The position numbers were made by a program, and so were the translations under genes. From positions 26,759-90,758 of the forward strand of contig JANWYN010000120.1 in NCBI GenBank assembly GCA_025055235.1: a stretch of 64,000 nucleotides of DNA, read 5' to 3'. Source of the stretch: Candidatus Roseilinea sp. (lineage in GTDB: Bacteria > Chloroflexota > Anaerolineae > J036 > Brachytrichaceae). Shown here piece by piece: positions 53,031 to 61,839 of the stretch. Numbering within the stretch: the stretch's first letter is position 1; each line of letters begins with the position of its first letter. The notes under the pieces were generated by a model. It saw nothing but the letters and a program-made list of their open reading frames with translations, did no database searches and was not told the DNA's origin.

Positions 53031-54059
53031 TCATGAGTTGGACATGCCGAAGAGGGGTAAGTGGACTGCCTCATTCTCTCTACCAGATGCGACGAGAGCT
53101 AATGCTATCTTCAGGGCTTCTAAACCATCACTACCGGAGACAATAGAAGACGTACCCCCGCGCATACACTCAAGGAAGGCCTCAAGCTCTGAGCGTAACG
53201 GCTCCTTCTTATTCAGAGCATAGCGAACCATCTTCCCTTCGCTTACACCTCGAAGAATCTGAAGAGTTTCCCAGCCGTAGTCTGCAAGGATCGCATTTTC
53301 GAAGAAATACAAATCTTGCGTCAGGTAATCTACTCGAAACATTCCCCGTTCACCAGTTACCAATAGCTCACGCATCTTGGTAGGTGATAGCCAACTAACC
53401 GCCAAAGCACCAACTTCCCCCTTGCTAAACCGAAGCACGGCGCTCAGCGAGTCCTCATGATCAGTGTGCACGCGATTATCAATCTCTGCGTAGACACGAG
53501 TGACTTCCGAACCGGTGATGTAGCGCATCACATCAATGTCGTGTACGGCTAAGTCAACTGCAACTCCTATGTCACGCACGCGCGATGGGAATGGTCCTTG
53601 TCGGCGCGCTTCTATGTGAAAGACCCTTCCTAACTCACCGCTTGCAATCTTCTCTTTGACAGCCCGAACAGATGGATTGAACCTTTCGACATGGCCAACA
53701 GCTAACACAACGCCATTTCTACTGCAGATGTCTATGATTTCGCGAGCATGCTGGATGGTATGAGCAATCGGCTTCTCAATCAGCATGTGAATGCCGCGCT
53801 GCGCGACTTCACAGGCCACTTCCAGATGCTGCGCTGTCGGTACGGCAATACTTACAGCGTCGGGTTTTTGCTCATCGAGAAGCTTACGATAATCACTATA
53901 AGCTGGACAGTTGTAGCGTCGCGCTAATGGTGCACAAGCGTCAATAGACAGGTCGGCGATCCCCACAACCTCGACGCCATCCAGTTCCGAATACACGCGA
54001 ACATGATGACGCCCCATTGAACCTACGCCAATGACAGCGACGCGCACGTTAGAGCCCAT
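53031..54059 (-). CDS. Gfo/Idh/MocA family dehydrogenase (WbpB/WlbA-like)
   Basis: A 342-residue NAD-dependent sugar dehydrogenase. The Rossmann motif is 'VAVIGVGSMGRHHVRVYSEL' and the conserved lysine is in 'LIEKPIAHT' (EKP motif); 'VGHVERFNPSVRAVKEKI' and 'DIGVAVDLAVHDIDVMRYIT' contain the catalytic His-Asp region. WbpB/WlbA relatives oxidise C3 of UDP-GlcNAc uronic acid before transamination. Neighbours encode the matching aminotransferase, acetyltransferase and 2-epimerase. It is the last AT-rich gene before composition returns to the genome norm. Confidence 0.9.
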   Translation of the reverse strand: MGSNVRVAVIGVGSMGRHHVRVYSELDGVEVVGIADLSIDACAPLARRYNCPAYSDYRKLLDEQKPDAVSIAVPTAQHLEVACEVAQRGIHMLIEKPIAHTIQHAREIIDICSRNGVVLAVGHVERFNPSVRAVKEKIASGELGRVFHIEARRQGPFPSRVRDIGVAVDLAVHDIDVMRYITGSEVTRVYAEIDNRVHTDHEDSLSAVLRFSKGEVGALAVSWLSPTKMRELLVTGERGMFRVDYLTQDLYFFENAILADYGWETLQILRGVSEGKMVRYALNKKEPLRSELEAFLECMRGGTSSIVSGSDGLEALKIALALVASGRENEAVHLPLFGMSNS

Positions 54060-54065
54060 ATGTGT

Positions 54066-54650
54066 CTAGAGCGGGAGGATCCGTACCTCGCAAGTACTAG
54101 CAGGACATACTAAGACGCCCGAGTCTGTTTTGGCTATCAAGCGCCTGCCACACTTACACACGTACCCTCGCAGCGTCGCAGGATTCCCATATACCAGCCC
54201 GTGATCGGGAACGTCTTTCGTCACCACGCTGCCGGCGCCCACCATCGCCCATCGCCCGATTGTTATCCCGCACACGATCGTGGCATTTGCGCCGATGGAA
54301 GCACCATAGCGCACGGTTGTGTTGACCACCGTCCAATCCTGAGCTGACTTCAATGTGCCGTCAGGATTGATCGCTCGCGGCAACATGTCGTTCGTGAAAC
54401 AGACGTGGGGACCAATGAAAACGCCATCCTCGATCGTCACGCCGTGGAAGACGGAGACGTTGTTTTGGATTTTGACGTTATCCCCGATGACCACGCCGGC
54501 ATCTATGTAGACGCCTTTGCCGATGATGCAGTTCTTGCCGATGACCGCATCTTCGCGCACCTGAGCATTGTTCCAGATGCTCGTGCCTTCACCAATGCGC
54601 GCGCGCTCGGAGACCTCGGCAGTGGGATGTATTCGGATCGCCATGTTCAC
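54066..54650 (-). CDS. Hexapeptide-repeat acyltransferase (WbpD/WlbB-like)
   Basis: A 194-residue left-handed beta-helix acetyltransferase with at least ten hexapeptide turns ('[20 protein letters not shown]', '[20 protein letters not shown]', '[20 protein letters not shown]'). A His after 'IGP' is the probable catalytic base. The C-terminus carries a small Cys-rich tail ('[10 protein letters not shown]', 'VCPASTCEV') that could bind zinc and occurs in some WbpD relatives. It would acetylate the 3-amino group made by the DegT aminotransferase. The start is GTG at 54650, touching the aminotransferase stop, or ATG at 54644. Confidence 0.92.
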   Translation of the reverse strand: MNMAIRIHPTAEVSERARIGEGTSIWNNAQVREDAVIGKNCIIGKGVYIDAGVVIGDNVKIQNNVSVFHGVTIEDGVFIGPHVCFTNDMLPRAINPDGTLKSAQDWTVVNTTVRYGASIGANATIVCGITIGRWAMVGAGSVVTKDVPDHGLVYGNPATLRGYVCKCGRRLIAKTDSGVLVCPASTCEVRILPL

Positions 54651-55744
54651 TATAACGCATTCACCGCATCCACGATCGTTCTTAGGTCTTCTTCGCTCAA
54701 CGATGGATGCACCGGAAGGGACATCACCTCGCGCGCCGCCTGTTCAGCAGCGGGGAGCCGATAATCACCGTAGCCCATATCCACGATATGCTTTTGCCGG
54801 TGCGCGGGAATAGGATAGAAGATCCCCGTGCCTACACCGTGCTGCGCCAGCTTCTCCACAGCAGCGTCGCGTCCGCCATTCAGCACCCGCACGGTGTACT
54901 GATGCCACACATGTCGTGCAGAAGCGCAATCCGAGCAAGCGCAACCAGCGTTGGGTTTCACTACGCCGGGATTGCGAATATGTGCGTTGAAATAGGCTGC
55001 GTTGGCGCGCCGCCGGGCCACGAACTCATCGAGACGCATCAGTTGCGCCAGACCAATGGCTGCCTGCAGATCGGTCATCCGGTAGTTGTAGCCGAGGACT
55101 TCATGATGGTATCTGCGCTCCATGCCGTGCGCTCGGAGCATGCGACATTTGCGCGCAACCTCGGCATCATTCGTGGTAATCATACCGCCCTCGCCGCTCA
55201 TCACGTTCTTCGTGGCATACAGGCTGAAACAGCCTGTGCCAAAGCTGCCAACGCGCTTCCCGGCATACTCGGCCCCGATGGCTTGCGCTGCGTCCTCGAT
55301 CACAACCAGGCCGTGCTTGCGGGCCAGGGCTACGATCGGTTCCATGCGACAGGGATAACCGAACAGATGCACGGCCATGATCGCCTTCGTGCGCGGCGTG
55401 ATCGCTGCCTCGATCAGATCGGGATTGATGTTGAAGCAGCACGGCAGAATGTCCACGAAAACCGGCGTGGCCCCCGTGTAGATGATGCTGTTCACCGAGG
55501 CGATAAAGGTGAACGGGCTCGTGATCACTTCGTCACCCGGCCCAACCCCATGCGCTAAGAGTGCCGTGTGCAGCGCCGTCGTGCCGTTCGAAGTGGCGAT
55601 CGCATACTTCGTGCCACAAGCGGCCGCCCAAGCTTCCTCTAGCTGAGCGACGCGCGGCCCTTGAACCAGCATGCCCGAGTCGAGCACTTCAAGCACCGCG
55701 CGCCTTTCTTCTTCGCCGATGAGGGGTTTAGAGATGGGGATCAT
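54650..55744 (-). CDS. DegT/DnrJ/EryC1/StrS aminotransferase (WbpE-like)
   Basis: A 364-residue PLP sugar aminotransferase. The PLP-binding lysine is in '[15 protein letters not shown]', and '[20 protein letters not shown]', '[20 protein letters not shown]' and '[19 protein letters not shown]' are the usual blocks; 'YPIPAHRQ' near the end is also typical. An unusual Cys-rich insert ('[11 protein letters not shown]') precedes the C-terminal domain. It transfers an amino group to the 3-keto nucleotide sugar. I chose the ATG at 55744; upstream codons lie in dispersed repeat A. It starts the four-gene leftward set aminotransferase, acyltransferase, dehydrogenase, epimerase. Confidence 0.93.
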   Translation of the reverse strand: MIPISKPLIGEEERRAVLEVLDSGMLVQGPRVAQLEEAWAAACGTKYAIATSNGTTALHTALLAHGVGPGDEVITSPFTFIASVNSIIYTGATPVFVDILPCCFNINPDLIEAAITPRTKAIMAVHLFGYPCRMEPIVALARKHGLVVIEDAAQAIGAEYAGKRVGSFGTGCFSLYATKNVMSGEGGMITTNDAEVARKCRMLRAHGMERRYHHEVLGYNYRMTDLQAAIGLAQLMRLDEFVARRRANAAYFNAHIRNPGVVKPNAGCACSDCASARHVWHQYTVRVLNGGRDAAVEKLAQHGVGTGIFYPIPAHRQKHIVDMGYGDYRLPAAEQAAREVMSLPVHPSLSEEDLRTIVDAVNAL

Positions 55745-55783
55745 TGAGCTGTGACGTCCGTATTCTACCTGTGGCTGGACGAA

Positions 55784-55910
55784 GGTGCACTTTCCTAAAC
55801 GGCGGCATTGCGCGGATTTGCGCAGCGGATGAATCCGCGCGCGCAACGCTTGGCAAAGCCAGCGCACGGCCGGCTTTGCCGCAAATTGCCCGCGACTTCA
55901 GTCGCCTGGC
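55784..55910 (-). repeat. Dispersed repeat family A, copy 2 (in a 342-bp gene-free gap)
   Basis: Inverted copy of the sequence at 23246-23363, sharing GCGGATTCATCCGCTGCGCA and most other positions (about 85 percent by eye). It sits in the divergent gap 55745-56086, the rest of which shows no gene. In both copies the open frame through it encodes MRGFAQRMNP, an artefact. Confidence 0.85.
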
Positions 55911-56086
55911 GTTTCGGCTCAAACGGCTGTCCAAATCACGCACGATTAGCACGGACGGGAACACCGGCCTACTCCTTCACGCACGAATGCTCAGTCACCA
56001 GCCGCGCTTTGCCACTTCACGTTTACAATCGCTGCACGACGGGCGACAACGAGGTGAGGCGATTGAGTGAGTCTTCCAAGCGAGCG

Positions 56087-57592
56087 ATGGCGCTCAGTGC
56101 GCGCGGCGTGTCGTTGGTGCTAGTCGCGATCGGCGTTCTATGCATGCTCTACCAGTTCCTCGCGCTCACCCATCGCTACCCGCTGGACTACGGTGAAGCG
56201 CCGCTGGTGGATCAGGCCATGCGGCTGGCGCGTGGCCAGAACATCTACCGCGCCGACATTTCGACGCCGCCGTTCACCATCTCCAACTACCCGCCGCTCT
56301 ACGTCGCAACGATGGCGCCGTTTGTCGCGCTGTTCGGCCCGTCGTTCTTCTTCGGCCGGCTGATCTCGATCGTGTGCGCGTGGGTCTGCGCGCTGTGCCT
56401 CGGGCTGATCGTCTGGCAGGTGACGCGTGATCGCGTCGCTGCATTGCTGAGTGGGCTGAGCTTCCTCGCCTTCCCATTTGTAGTGCGCTGGTCGTCGTTT
56501 GCGCGAATTGACCTGCTGGCGCTGGCGTTGAGCCTAGCGGCACTGGCCGTGCTCGCCCGCCGGCCGCTCGACAACCGGCGCATCGTCGCCGGTGCGCTGC
56601 TGTTGGTCGCGGCGATCTACACGCGCCAGTCGTATGCGCTGGCCGCGCCGCTGGCGGCGTTCGTCTGGGTGCTGTTTCAGGAGAACGCCCGGCGCGCCTT
56701 CGGGTTGGCGGCGATCGTGGCCGGCGTCGGCGGCGGGTTGTTCCTCGTGCTCAACGCGCTCACCGGCGGCGGTTTCTACTTCAACGTCGTCACGGCCAAT
56801 GCCAACGCCTGGAGCGCCGACCGGCTGTTGTGGAATCTGAGCCAGCTTACCGACACGGCGCCGATCTTCCTGGCCTTGGCCGTCTTTTCGATGGCCCTGG
56901 ACGCGCAGCGCAACCCTTTGTGGGCGATGAATGCGCCGTATCTGGTGGGCAGCTTCCTGTCGTTCCTCACCGTGGGCAAGGTCGGCTCGAACGTCAACTA
57001 TGCGCTGGAGCTTTGCGCGGCGCTCAGCATGGCCGCCGGCGGCGTCGTGGCGTGGGCGCGCAGCCGGCAGGCAGTGTGGCCCGGGTTGGCCGCCATCGCC
57101 CTGGTGGGGGTTCAAGTCCTGCACATGGGGCGGATCAGTTGGGAGGCCGAGTGGCCGCAGTTGCAGGCGCGGCGGGACGCCGCCGAGAGCCTGCGGCAGC
57201 TGGAGGCCATTGTCGCTGCCGCCGGCGATCCGGTGCTGGCCGACGAATATATGGGCATGCTCACCCTGCAAGGCCGGCCGCTCTACATCCAGCCCTTCGA
57301 GGTGACGCAGCTTGCGCTAGAGGGGAAGTGGGATCAGCAGCCCGTGCTGCGCGGCATCGAGGCCAAGCAATATCCGCTCATCCTCATCCATTACTTCCCC
57401 GGCGCTGACGTCTACAAAGAGCGCTGGACGCCGCAGATGCTGGATGCGATCAACCGCTCATACCGGCTGGTGGGCATGTATGCCGACACGGGCGTGTATC
57501 AGCCCATCGGCCAGACCCAGAGAGGACGCGCATCTTGGACTGGCCATACCCGCAGTTTCGGCGGTAGCGTTGCAACCGCTCCATCGCGCTGA
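56087..57592 (+). CDS. GT-C type membrane glycosyltransferase (family 39-like)
   Basis: A membrane protein of about 501 residues with 9-11 helices. After the first helix comes the acidic loop 'HRYPLDYGEAPLVDQAMRLA', followed by 'YRADISTPPFTISNYPPLYV', the pattern of Dol-P/Und-P sugar-using mannosyltransferases (Asp/Glu metal site, periplasmic substrate). A soluble C-terminal region follows the last helix ('VLADEYMGMLTLQGRPLYIQ'). The start is uncertain: ATG 56087 is chosen, with GTG 56054 and TTG 56063 as alternatives; earlier codons lie in repeat A. It belongs to the polysaccharide region but is transcribed away from the nucleotide-sugar genes. Confidence 0.82.
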   Translation: MALSARGVSLVLVAIGVLCMLYQFLALTHRYPLDYGEAPLVDQAMRLARGQNIYRADISTPPFTISNYPPLYVATMAPFVALFGPSFFFGRLISIVCAWVCALCLGLIVWQVTRDRVAALLSGLSFLAFPFVVRWSSFARIDLLALALSLAALAVLARRPLDNRRIVAGALLLVAAIYTRQSYALAAPLAAFVWVLFQENARRAFGLAAIVAGVGGGLFLVLNALTGGGFYFNVVTANANAWSADRLLWNLSQLTDTAPIFLALAVFSMALDAQRNPLWAMNAPYLVGSFLSFLTVGKVGSNVNYALELCAALSMAAGGVVAWARSRQAVWPGLAAIALVGVQVLHMGRISWEAEWPQLQARRDAAESLRQLEAIVAAAGDPVLADEYMGMLTLQGRPLYIQPFEVTQLALEGKWDQQPVLRGIEAKQYPLILIHYFPGADVYKERWTPQMLDAINRSYRLVGMYADTGVYQPIGQTQRGRASWTGHTRSFGGSVATAPSR

Positions 57593-57597
57593 GCAGC

Positions 57598-60432
57598 TCA
57601 TCGCTCGCGCAGGATCTTGACGGCCTTCTGGCGCAGCACCGGCTGTGTGGCCAGCGCTGCACTGAAGATGGCAGCCAGCGACACCATCACCACGATCACC
57701 ATCGCTGTGGAGAAGTCGAACGCCGGCAGCATGGGCGATTCCTGCGCGAAGCGCTGGCTGACTTCGAAGGCGTAGCCCAGGATCGCGCCGGCGATGATGC
57801 CGGCCAATGCTGCCGCCAGCGTAATGATGATGGCCTCGCCGATGAAGATGCCGCGCAGGCTGCGGCCCGGCGCGCCGATGGCCTTCAGCATGCCGATCTC
57901 CACCCGCCGGCCCATGACCGCCGTGTACATCACGGCCAGCACGCCGAATACCGCCGTCACCATCGAGAGGCCGGTGAGCACGACGGTGAAAATGCGCCCC
58001 TGCGCCAACTGGTCGCGGATGGATGCGATCAGCTCGCTGGTCAGCTCGACCGAGATGCCCTTCTCGCCACCCAGCGATTCGCGCAGCGCCCGGCCTAGCG
58101 CCGCCTGATCCACACCCGGCTCAATGCGCATCAGCACGCGCCCGAACAGCGGTTCGTCGAGATCGAGCGGCCCGGAGGCAGGGTCGTGGCGCAGCTCGCG
58201 GTAAGTCTCCAGGTTCATCAAGACGCCGGTGCTGCCGCTGCGCGCGTCGTTCACGTTGCGCGTGATCTGGCTGCTGAAGCCGGGCAGGCGCTGGCCGACG
58301 GCGACGATAGTCAGCAGCCGCTCGTGGTCCAGGCCGGCGCCTTTGACGCGCAGCGTGTCGCCGATGCGCAGGTCGAGCGCTTCGCTCAGGCCGAGCGAGA
58401 TGATCACCACGTTCGGGTCTTCATCAATGCGCCGCAGCGCCGAGGCGTCGCCTTGCGCCCATTGCATGAACTCGCGGAAGAGCACGTCGTTCAGATCGCC
58501 GGAGACGCCGATCACCTGGACGTGAGCGCTGCGCAACTGTGCGCGGTCGCTCACTTCGGTGCGGAAGTCGTCGGCGATGCCCACCGCGGCGACGATGCCC
58601 GGCTGCTGGCGCAGGTCGGCCAGGTTGGCTTTGTCCAGGCGGTCGCCGGTGCGGCGCGTGGTGCGGAAGATGCCGCCGGGCGTGGAGATGGCGGCGCGAG
58701 CGTAGGCCTCGGCCCCGCGCGAGAACCGCAAGTCGGTTTCGAGGTTGGCATCGGTCAGCGCGAGCTGGGTGGCCAGCAACGTGGGGAGCACGGCGCTGGC
58801 GACGATCATCAGCGAGATCAGCGCGTTGCGCCCCTTGCCGCGCAGCGCGTAACGCCCGGCGAAGTAGCCGGCCCGCGGGCTGATCGCGTTGTAGATCGTC
58901 ACCAGCAGCCGCTCCAGCGGCGTGGTGACGAAGTAGAACACCAGCGACATGCCCACTACCATCAGCAGGAAGGTGGTGAAGAACGTAGTGGCGATCGCGC
59001 TGGCATCGCCGAAGGAGAACAGCACGGGGAAGAGGAACAAGATCACGCCACAGAACGCGAGCAGGATCAGCCCGGCGACCAGCAACCCATAGTTCGGGCG
59101 GCGCTCGCGCAGCTTGGCCAGATCCTCCAGGGTGGGTTGATCGGCGGCGGCGGGGTTGAGCACGATCATCACCTTGGTGCTGGCCGCTCGGCGCGCCGGG
59201 CTGATCGTCGCCACGGCCAGCACCAGGATGGTGATCAGCGTCGGCGTAAGCACAGATTCGAGCGACCACGCCGCGCGCACGGTGGGCGGCAAGTTCAGTT
59301 GCGAGAGCAACAGCGGCGCGATGACAAGGTCGCTGATCAGCCGGCCCAAGAGCAGCCCAAAGACCAGCCCGACCACGCCGAGCACGATCACCTCGATCAC
59401 CACGGCCTCGAACAAGCGCCAGCGCGGCGCGCCCAGCACGCGCAGGATGGCCAGGTCGTATTTCTGCTCGGTGACGGTGGTGTTCATCAGCGCGTTCACC
59501 ATCAGGCCGACGATGCCCATGCTGAGCAGGCCGTAGAGCGTGATGAACGATTGCTGGAAGACGAACGCTTGCGCGGTGCGGTCGAGTTGCTGGTATTTCT
59601 GCAGCTCGACGGTGAAATCACCGCCCAGCTCGCGCTGGATCGCGTCGCGCACGCGCAGGCCGGCGTCGCGCGCGCGGCTGACGGCGAGTTGCGCGTCGCT
59701 GCCGGCGGCGGTGTCGGTTTGCCAGACCACGAGCACGCGCTCGACCTGGCCGGGGACGCCCAGCCACGCTTGCGCGTCCTCCAGGCGCATCAGCGCGCTG
59801 CTGGGGACGCCAGCCCCGATGCCGAGCAGCCCGCCGCCCAGGCCGCCGATCACGCCGATGCCGGACACGAGGAAGCGGCCTTCGACCCGCGCCGTGCTGA
59901 CGCCTTGTGCAGCGGCCTTGCCCGGCTCGCGCGGCACCGGCTGCACATACGACAGGATCACCTCGTCGCCCACCTGCACGCCCAGCACATCGGCGGCGAG
60001 CGTAGTGAGGAAGACCTGGCCGGGTTGCGGCGGGTAGCTGCCGAAGATGGCCGTCACCGGTGAGAGGGTATCGCGTTGCGCGTCGAGCGCGATGATCTGC
60101 ACGCTCTCGCTTTGCGCGCCGCCGGCTTTGCGCATCTCGGCCGAACCCTGGATGCGCACATAGACGTCGGTGATGCGATCGTAGGCGGCGCGCGCGAGTC
60201 GCTCGACGGGCGCGGGGTCGAAGAACGGCGACGGCGCCAGGTCGCTGCGCCGGATGCTCAGGTCGTAGCCGCCGGTCTGCACGCCGACCGACTGCACGGC
60301 GAACTGGCGTTGGGTATCCACCAGGTTGAGCAGCGCGCCGACCAACGCCACGCCGATCACCAGCGCCAGCGCCACGACCAGCGTGCGCAGCTTGCGCCGT
60401 TTCATCGAGTTGAGGACGTACTTCAGGCCCAT
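57598..60432 (-). CDS. FtsX-like ABC transporter permease (large, MacB/LolE type)
   Basis: A 944-residue permease with two FtsX-like halves. Helix 1 ('LRTLVVALALVIGVALVGAL') precedes a large extracytoplasmic domain (residues 45-310). Then come three helices near 315-430, two helices near 475-535, a second extracytoplasmic domain and three C-terminal helices ('IGMLKAIGAPGRSLRGIFIG' is the FtsX signature; 'LAILRVLGAPRWRLFEAVVI' the first copy). It works with the LolD-like ATPase at 60997-61722 to move a lipoprotein, peptide or lipid by mechanotransmission. The ATG at 60432 is chosen because upstream codons are heptamer repeat. A four-helix-bundle gene separates permease and ATPase. Confidence 0.92.
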   Translation of the reverse strand: MGLKYVLNSMKRRKLRTLVVALALVIGVALVGALLNLVDTQRQFAVQSVGVQTGGYDLSIRRSDLAPSPFFDPAPVERLARAAYDRITDVYVRIQGSAEMRKAGGAQSESVQIIALDAQRDTLSPVTAIFGSYPPQPGQVFLTTLAADVLGVQVGDEVILSYVQPVPREPGKAAAQGVSTARVEGRFLVSGIGVIGGLGGGLLGIGAGVPSSALMRLEDAQAWLGVPGQVERVLVVWQTDTAAGSDAQLAVSRARDAGLRVRDAIQRELGGDFTVELQKYQQLDRTAQAFVFQQSFITLYGLLSMGIVGLMVNALMNTTVTEQKYDLAILRVLGAPRWRLFEAVVIEVIVLGVVGLVFGLLLGRLISDLVIAPLLLSQLNLPPTVRAAWSLESVLTPTLITILVLAVATISPARRAASTKVMIVLNPAAADQPTLEDLAKLRERRPNYGLLVAGLILLAFCGVILFLFPVLFSFGDASAIATTFFTTFLLMVVGMSLVFYFVTTPLERLLVTIYNAISPRAGYFAGRYALRGKGRNALISLMIVASAVLPTLLATQLALTDANLETDLRFSRGAEAYARAAISTPGGIFRTTRRTGDRLDKANLADLRQQPGIVAAVGIADDFRTEVSDRAQLRSAHVQVIGVSGDLNDVLFREFMQWAQGDASALRRIDEDPNVVIISLGLSEALDLRIGDTLRVKGAGLDHERLLTIVAVGQRLPGFSSQITRNVNDARSGSTGVLMNLETYRELRHDPASGPLDLDEPLFGRVLMRIEPGVDQAALGRALRESLGGEKGISVELTSELIASIRDQLAQGRIFTVVLTGLSMVTAVFGVLAVMYTAVMGRRVEIGMLKAIGAPGRSLRGIFIGEAIIITLAAALAGIIAGAILGYAFEVSQRFAQESPMLPAFDFSTAMVIVVMVSLAAIFSAALATQPVLRQKAVKILRER

Positions 60433-60438
60433 TGCTGC

Positions 60439-60520
60439 GACAAGGGGACACTGGGACAAGGAGACAGGGGGACACTGGGACAAGGAGACAAGGGGACAGG
60501 GTGACAAGGAGACAGGGGGA
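60439..60520. repeat. Heptamer array (GGGACAAG type), left flank of the four-helix gene
   Basis: Units of the GACAAGG/AGACAGG/GGACACT type with roughly 7-bp spacing. It is complementary to the array at 60932-60996, which reads TCCCCTTG on the same strand. It lies just before the permease ATG and so replaces the normal leader region. Confidence 0.88.
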
Positions 60521-60535
60521 CGAAGGTTGTATGCT

Positions 60536-60925
60536 TCATTTCTGGATCACCCATTGGTCGGGGTGGTTGATCATGTTGACGAGTTTGCCGATGATTTTGT
60601 CGTATGTCGCATACAGTTCGCGCGCTTCTGCGGCTTTGAGATATTCACAGCTAACGGCAAACTCGAGCCAGACTTGAGTCTCTGCTGCTTCCGATTCCGA
60701 GTCGTTCAGTTTGAGGAGGAAAGCGTTTTGGTAGCGACGTTTACGCCACGCTTCGGCTAGATTTGCGCAAACCGAACGCGCCGAGCGGCGAATTTGATCG
60801 GTCAAAGCGTAGGTTTCCTCTTTGGGAAAGTGCTTTGTCAATCGAAATATATGCATCGCTGCGTCGAACGCAATCTTGTACACGTCCAAATCGCGATGCG
60901 TGCGAATCTTCGTCGCTTGTGTCAT
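60536..60925 (-). CDS. Four-helix-bundle protein, 23S rRNA IVP (S23) family
   Basis: A 129-residue all-helical protein with the family's pattern: 'THRDLDVYKIAFDAAMHIFR', 'FPKEETYALTDQIRRSARSV', 'CANLAEAWRKRRYQNAFLLK', then 'SESEAAETQVWLEFA'. Relatives are encoded in intervening sequences of some 23S rRNA genes (for example Leptospira) and include bAvd, the accessory protein of diversity-generating retroelements; they form basic pentamers or oligomers that may bind nucleic acid. Here it splits an ABC operon between ATPase and permease and is bracketed by complementary heptamer arrays. The upstream array ends with AAGGAGG, the gene's Shine-Dalgarno sequence, 7 bp before the ATG. Confidence 0.92.
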   Translation of the reverse strand: MTQATKIRTHRDLDVYKIAFDAAMHIFRLTKHFPKEETYALTDQIRRSARSVCANLAEAWRKRRYQNAFLLKLNDSESEAAETQVWLEFAVSCEYLKAAEARELYATYDKIIGKLVNMINHPDQWVIQK

Positions 60926-60931
60926 AGCTTA

Positions 60932-60996
60932 TCCTCCTTGTCCCCTCATCTCCCTGTCCCCTTGTCTCCCCGTCCCCTTGTCCCCTTGTCCCCCTC
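60932..60996. repeat. Heptamer array (TCCCCTTG type), right flank of the four-helix gene
   Basis: Units such as CCTTGTC, CCCTTGT and CCCTGTC, inverted relative to 60439-60520. Read along the mRNA it spans from the ATPase stop codon to the ribosome site of the four-helix gene. Confidence 0.88.
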
Positions 60997-61722
60997 TCAT
61001 CCCGTCGCTCTATCCACAAACTGCTCCTCCGCCAGCCGGCCGTCGCGCATGTGGATCACGCGGTGGGCGAACTTGCTCATGCGCGGGTCGTGGGTGACGT
61101 AGACGATGGTGGTGCCATGTTCGCGGTTGAGCCGGGCGATCAGCTCCATGACTTCATACGACGTGGCGGTGTCGAGGTCGCCGGTCATCTCATCGCCGAT
61201 GATCAGCGGCGGGTCGTTGGCCAGCGCACGGGCAATGGCGACGCGCTGCTGCTGGCCGCCAGATAGCTCGCTGGGGTAGTGCGTCATCCGGTCGCCCAGG
61301 CCGACCAGCTTGAGCAGCTCTTTGGCCCGCCTGGGATCACGCTGGCCGAGCAGCACCATCGGCACTTGCACGTTCTCCAGCGCGGTGAAATTCGACAGGA
61401 GGTTGAAGTTCTGGAAGACGAAGCCCATCTTGCGCAGGCGCAGCCGGGCCAGATTCTCTTCGCTGAGCGAGACGACGTTCTCGCCGTCCACGATCACATG
61501 CCCGCGCGAGGGCGTGTCCAGCCCGCCGATGATGTTGAGCAGCGTAGTCTTGCCGCTGCCGCTCGGCCCCATCATGCACAGGATCTCGCCGCGCCGGACG
61601 TTCAGCGTGACGCCGCGCAGCGCCGGCACGGCCTCCTTGCCCATGATGAAGGACTTGTGCACATCCTCGAGCTGGACGATGAATTCGGATGGCACGCCGT
61701 TCGCATTCGCGATGCTACTCAT
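60997..61722 (-). CDS. ABC transporter ATP-binding protein (LolD/MacB type)
   Basis: A 241-residue ATPase with Walker A 'MGPSGSGKTTLLNIIGGLD', the LolD-typical 'RLRKMGFVFQNFNLLSNFTA', signature 'LSGGQQQRVAIARALANDPP' and Walker B 'PLIIGDEMTGDLDTATSYEV'. The sequence 'DEMTGDLD' replaces the usual DEPTGNLD, with the catalytic Glu kept. It energises the FtsX-like permease encoded downstream. The stop codon touches a heptamer array. It is transcribed leftward, probably from a promoter near 61750. Confidence 0.93.
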   Translation of the reverse strand: MSSIANANGVPSEFIVQLEDVHKSFIMGKEAVPALRGVTLNVRRGEILCMMGPSGSGKTTLLNIIGGLDTPSRGHVIVDGENVVSLSEENLARLRLRKMGFVFQNFNLLSNFTALENVQVPMVLLGQRDPRRAKELLKLVGLGDRMTHYPSELSGGQQQRVAIARALANDPPLIIGDEMTGDLDTATSYEVMELIARLNREHGTTIVYVTHDPRMSKFAHRVIHMRDGRLAEEQFVDRATG

Positions 61723-61839
61723 CGCTGCGTATCATACGCACAGTGGGTGGGGAGGTTGCAATGAAGTTACGCTAATGGAGTAATTCAAAATCAATGCGAT
61801 GCAAAGAAACGCAGATTGTCTACAAATTACATCCTGAGA

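Noticed and set aside
55808..56086. Upstream extension of the GT-C protein starting MRGFAQRMNP
   Set aside because: The same start appears at 23341 because both lie in dispersed repeat A; the membrane protein begins near 56087.
58186..60063. Rightward 625-codon open frame opposite the FtsX-like permease gene
   Set aside because: It is rich in His, Gln, Asp and Arg with no motif, a shadow caused by high G+C third positions of the permease gene on the other strand.
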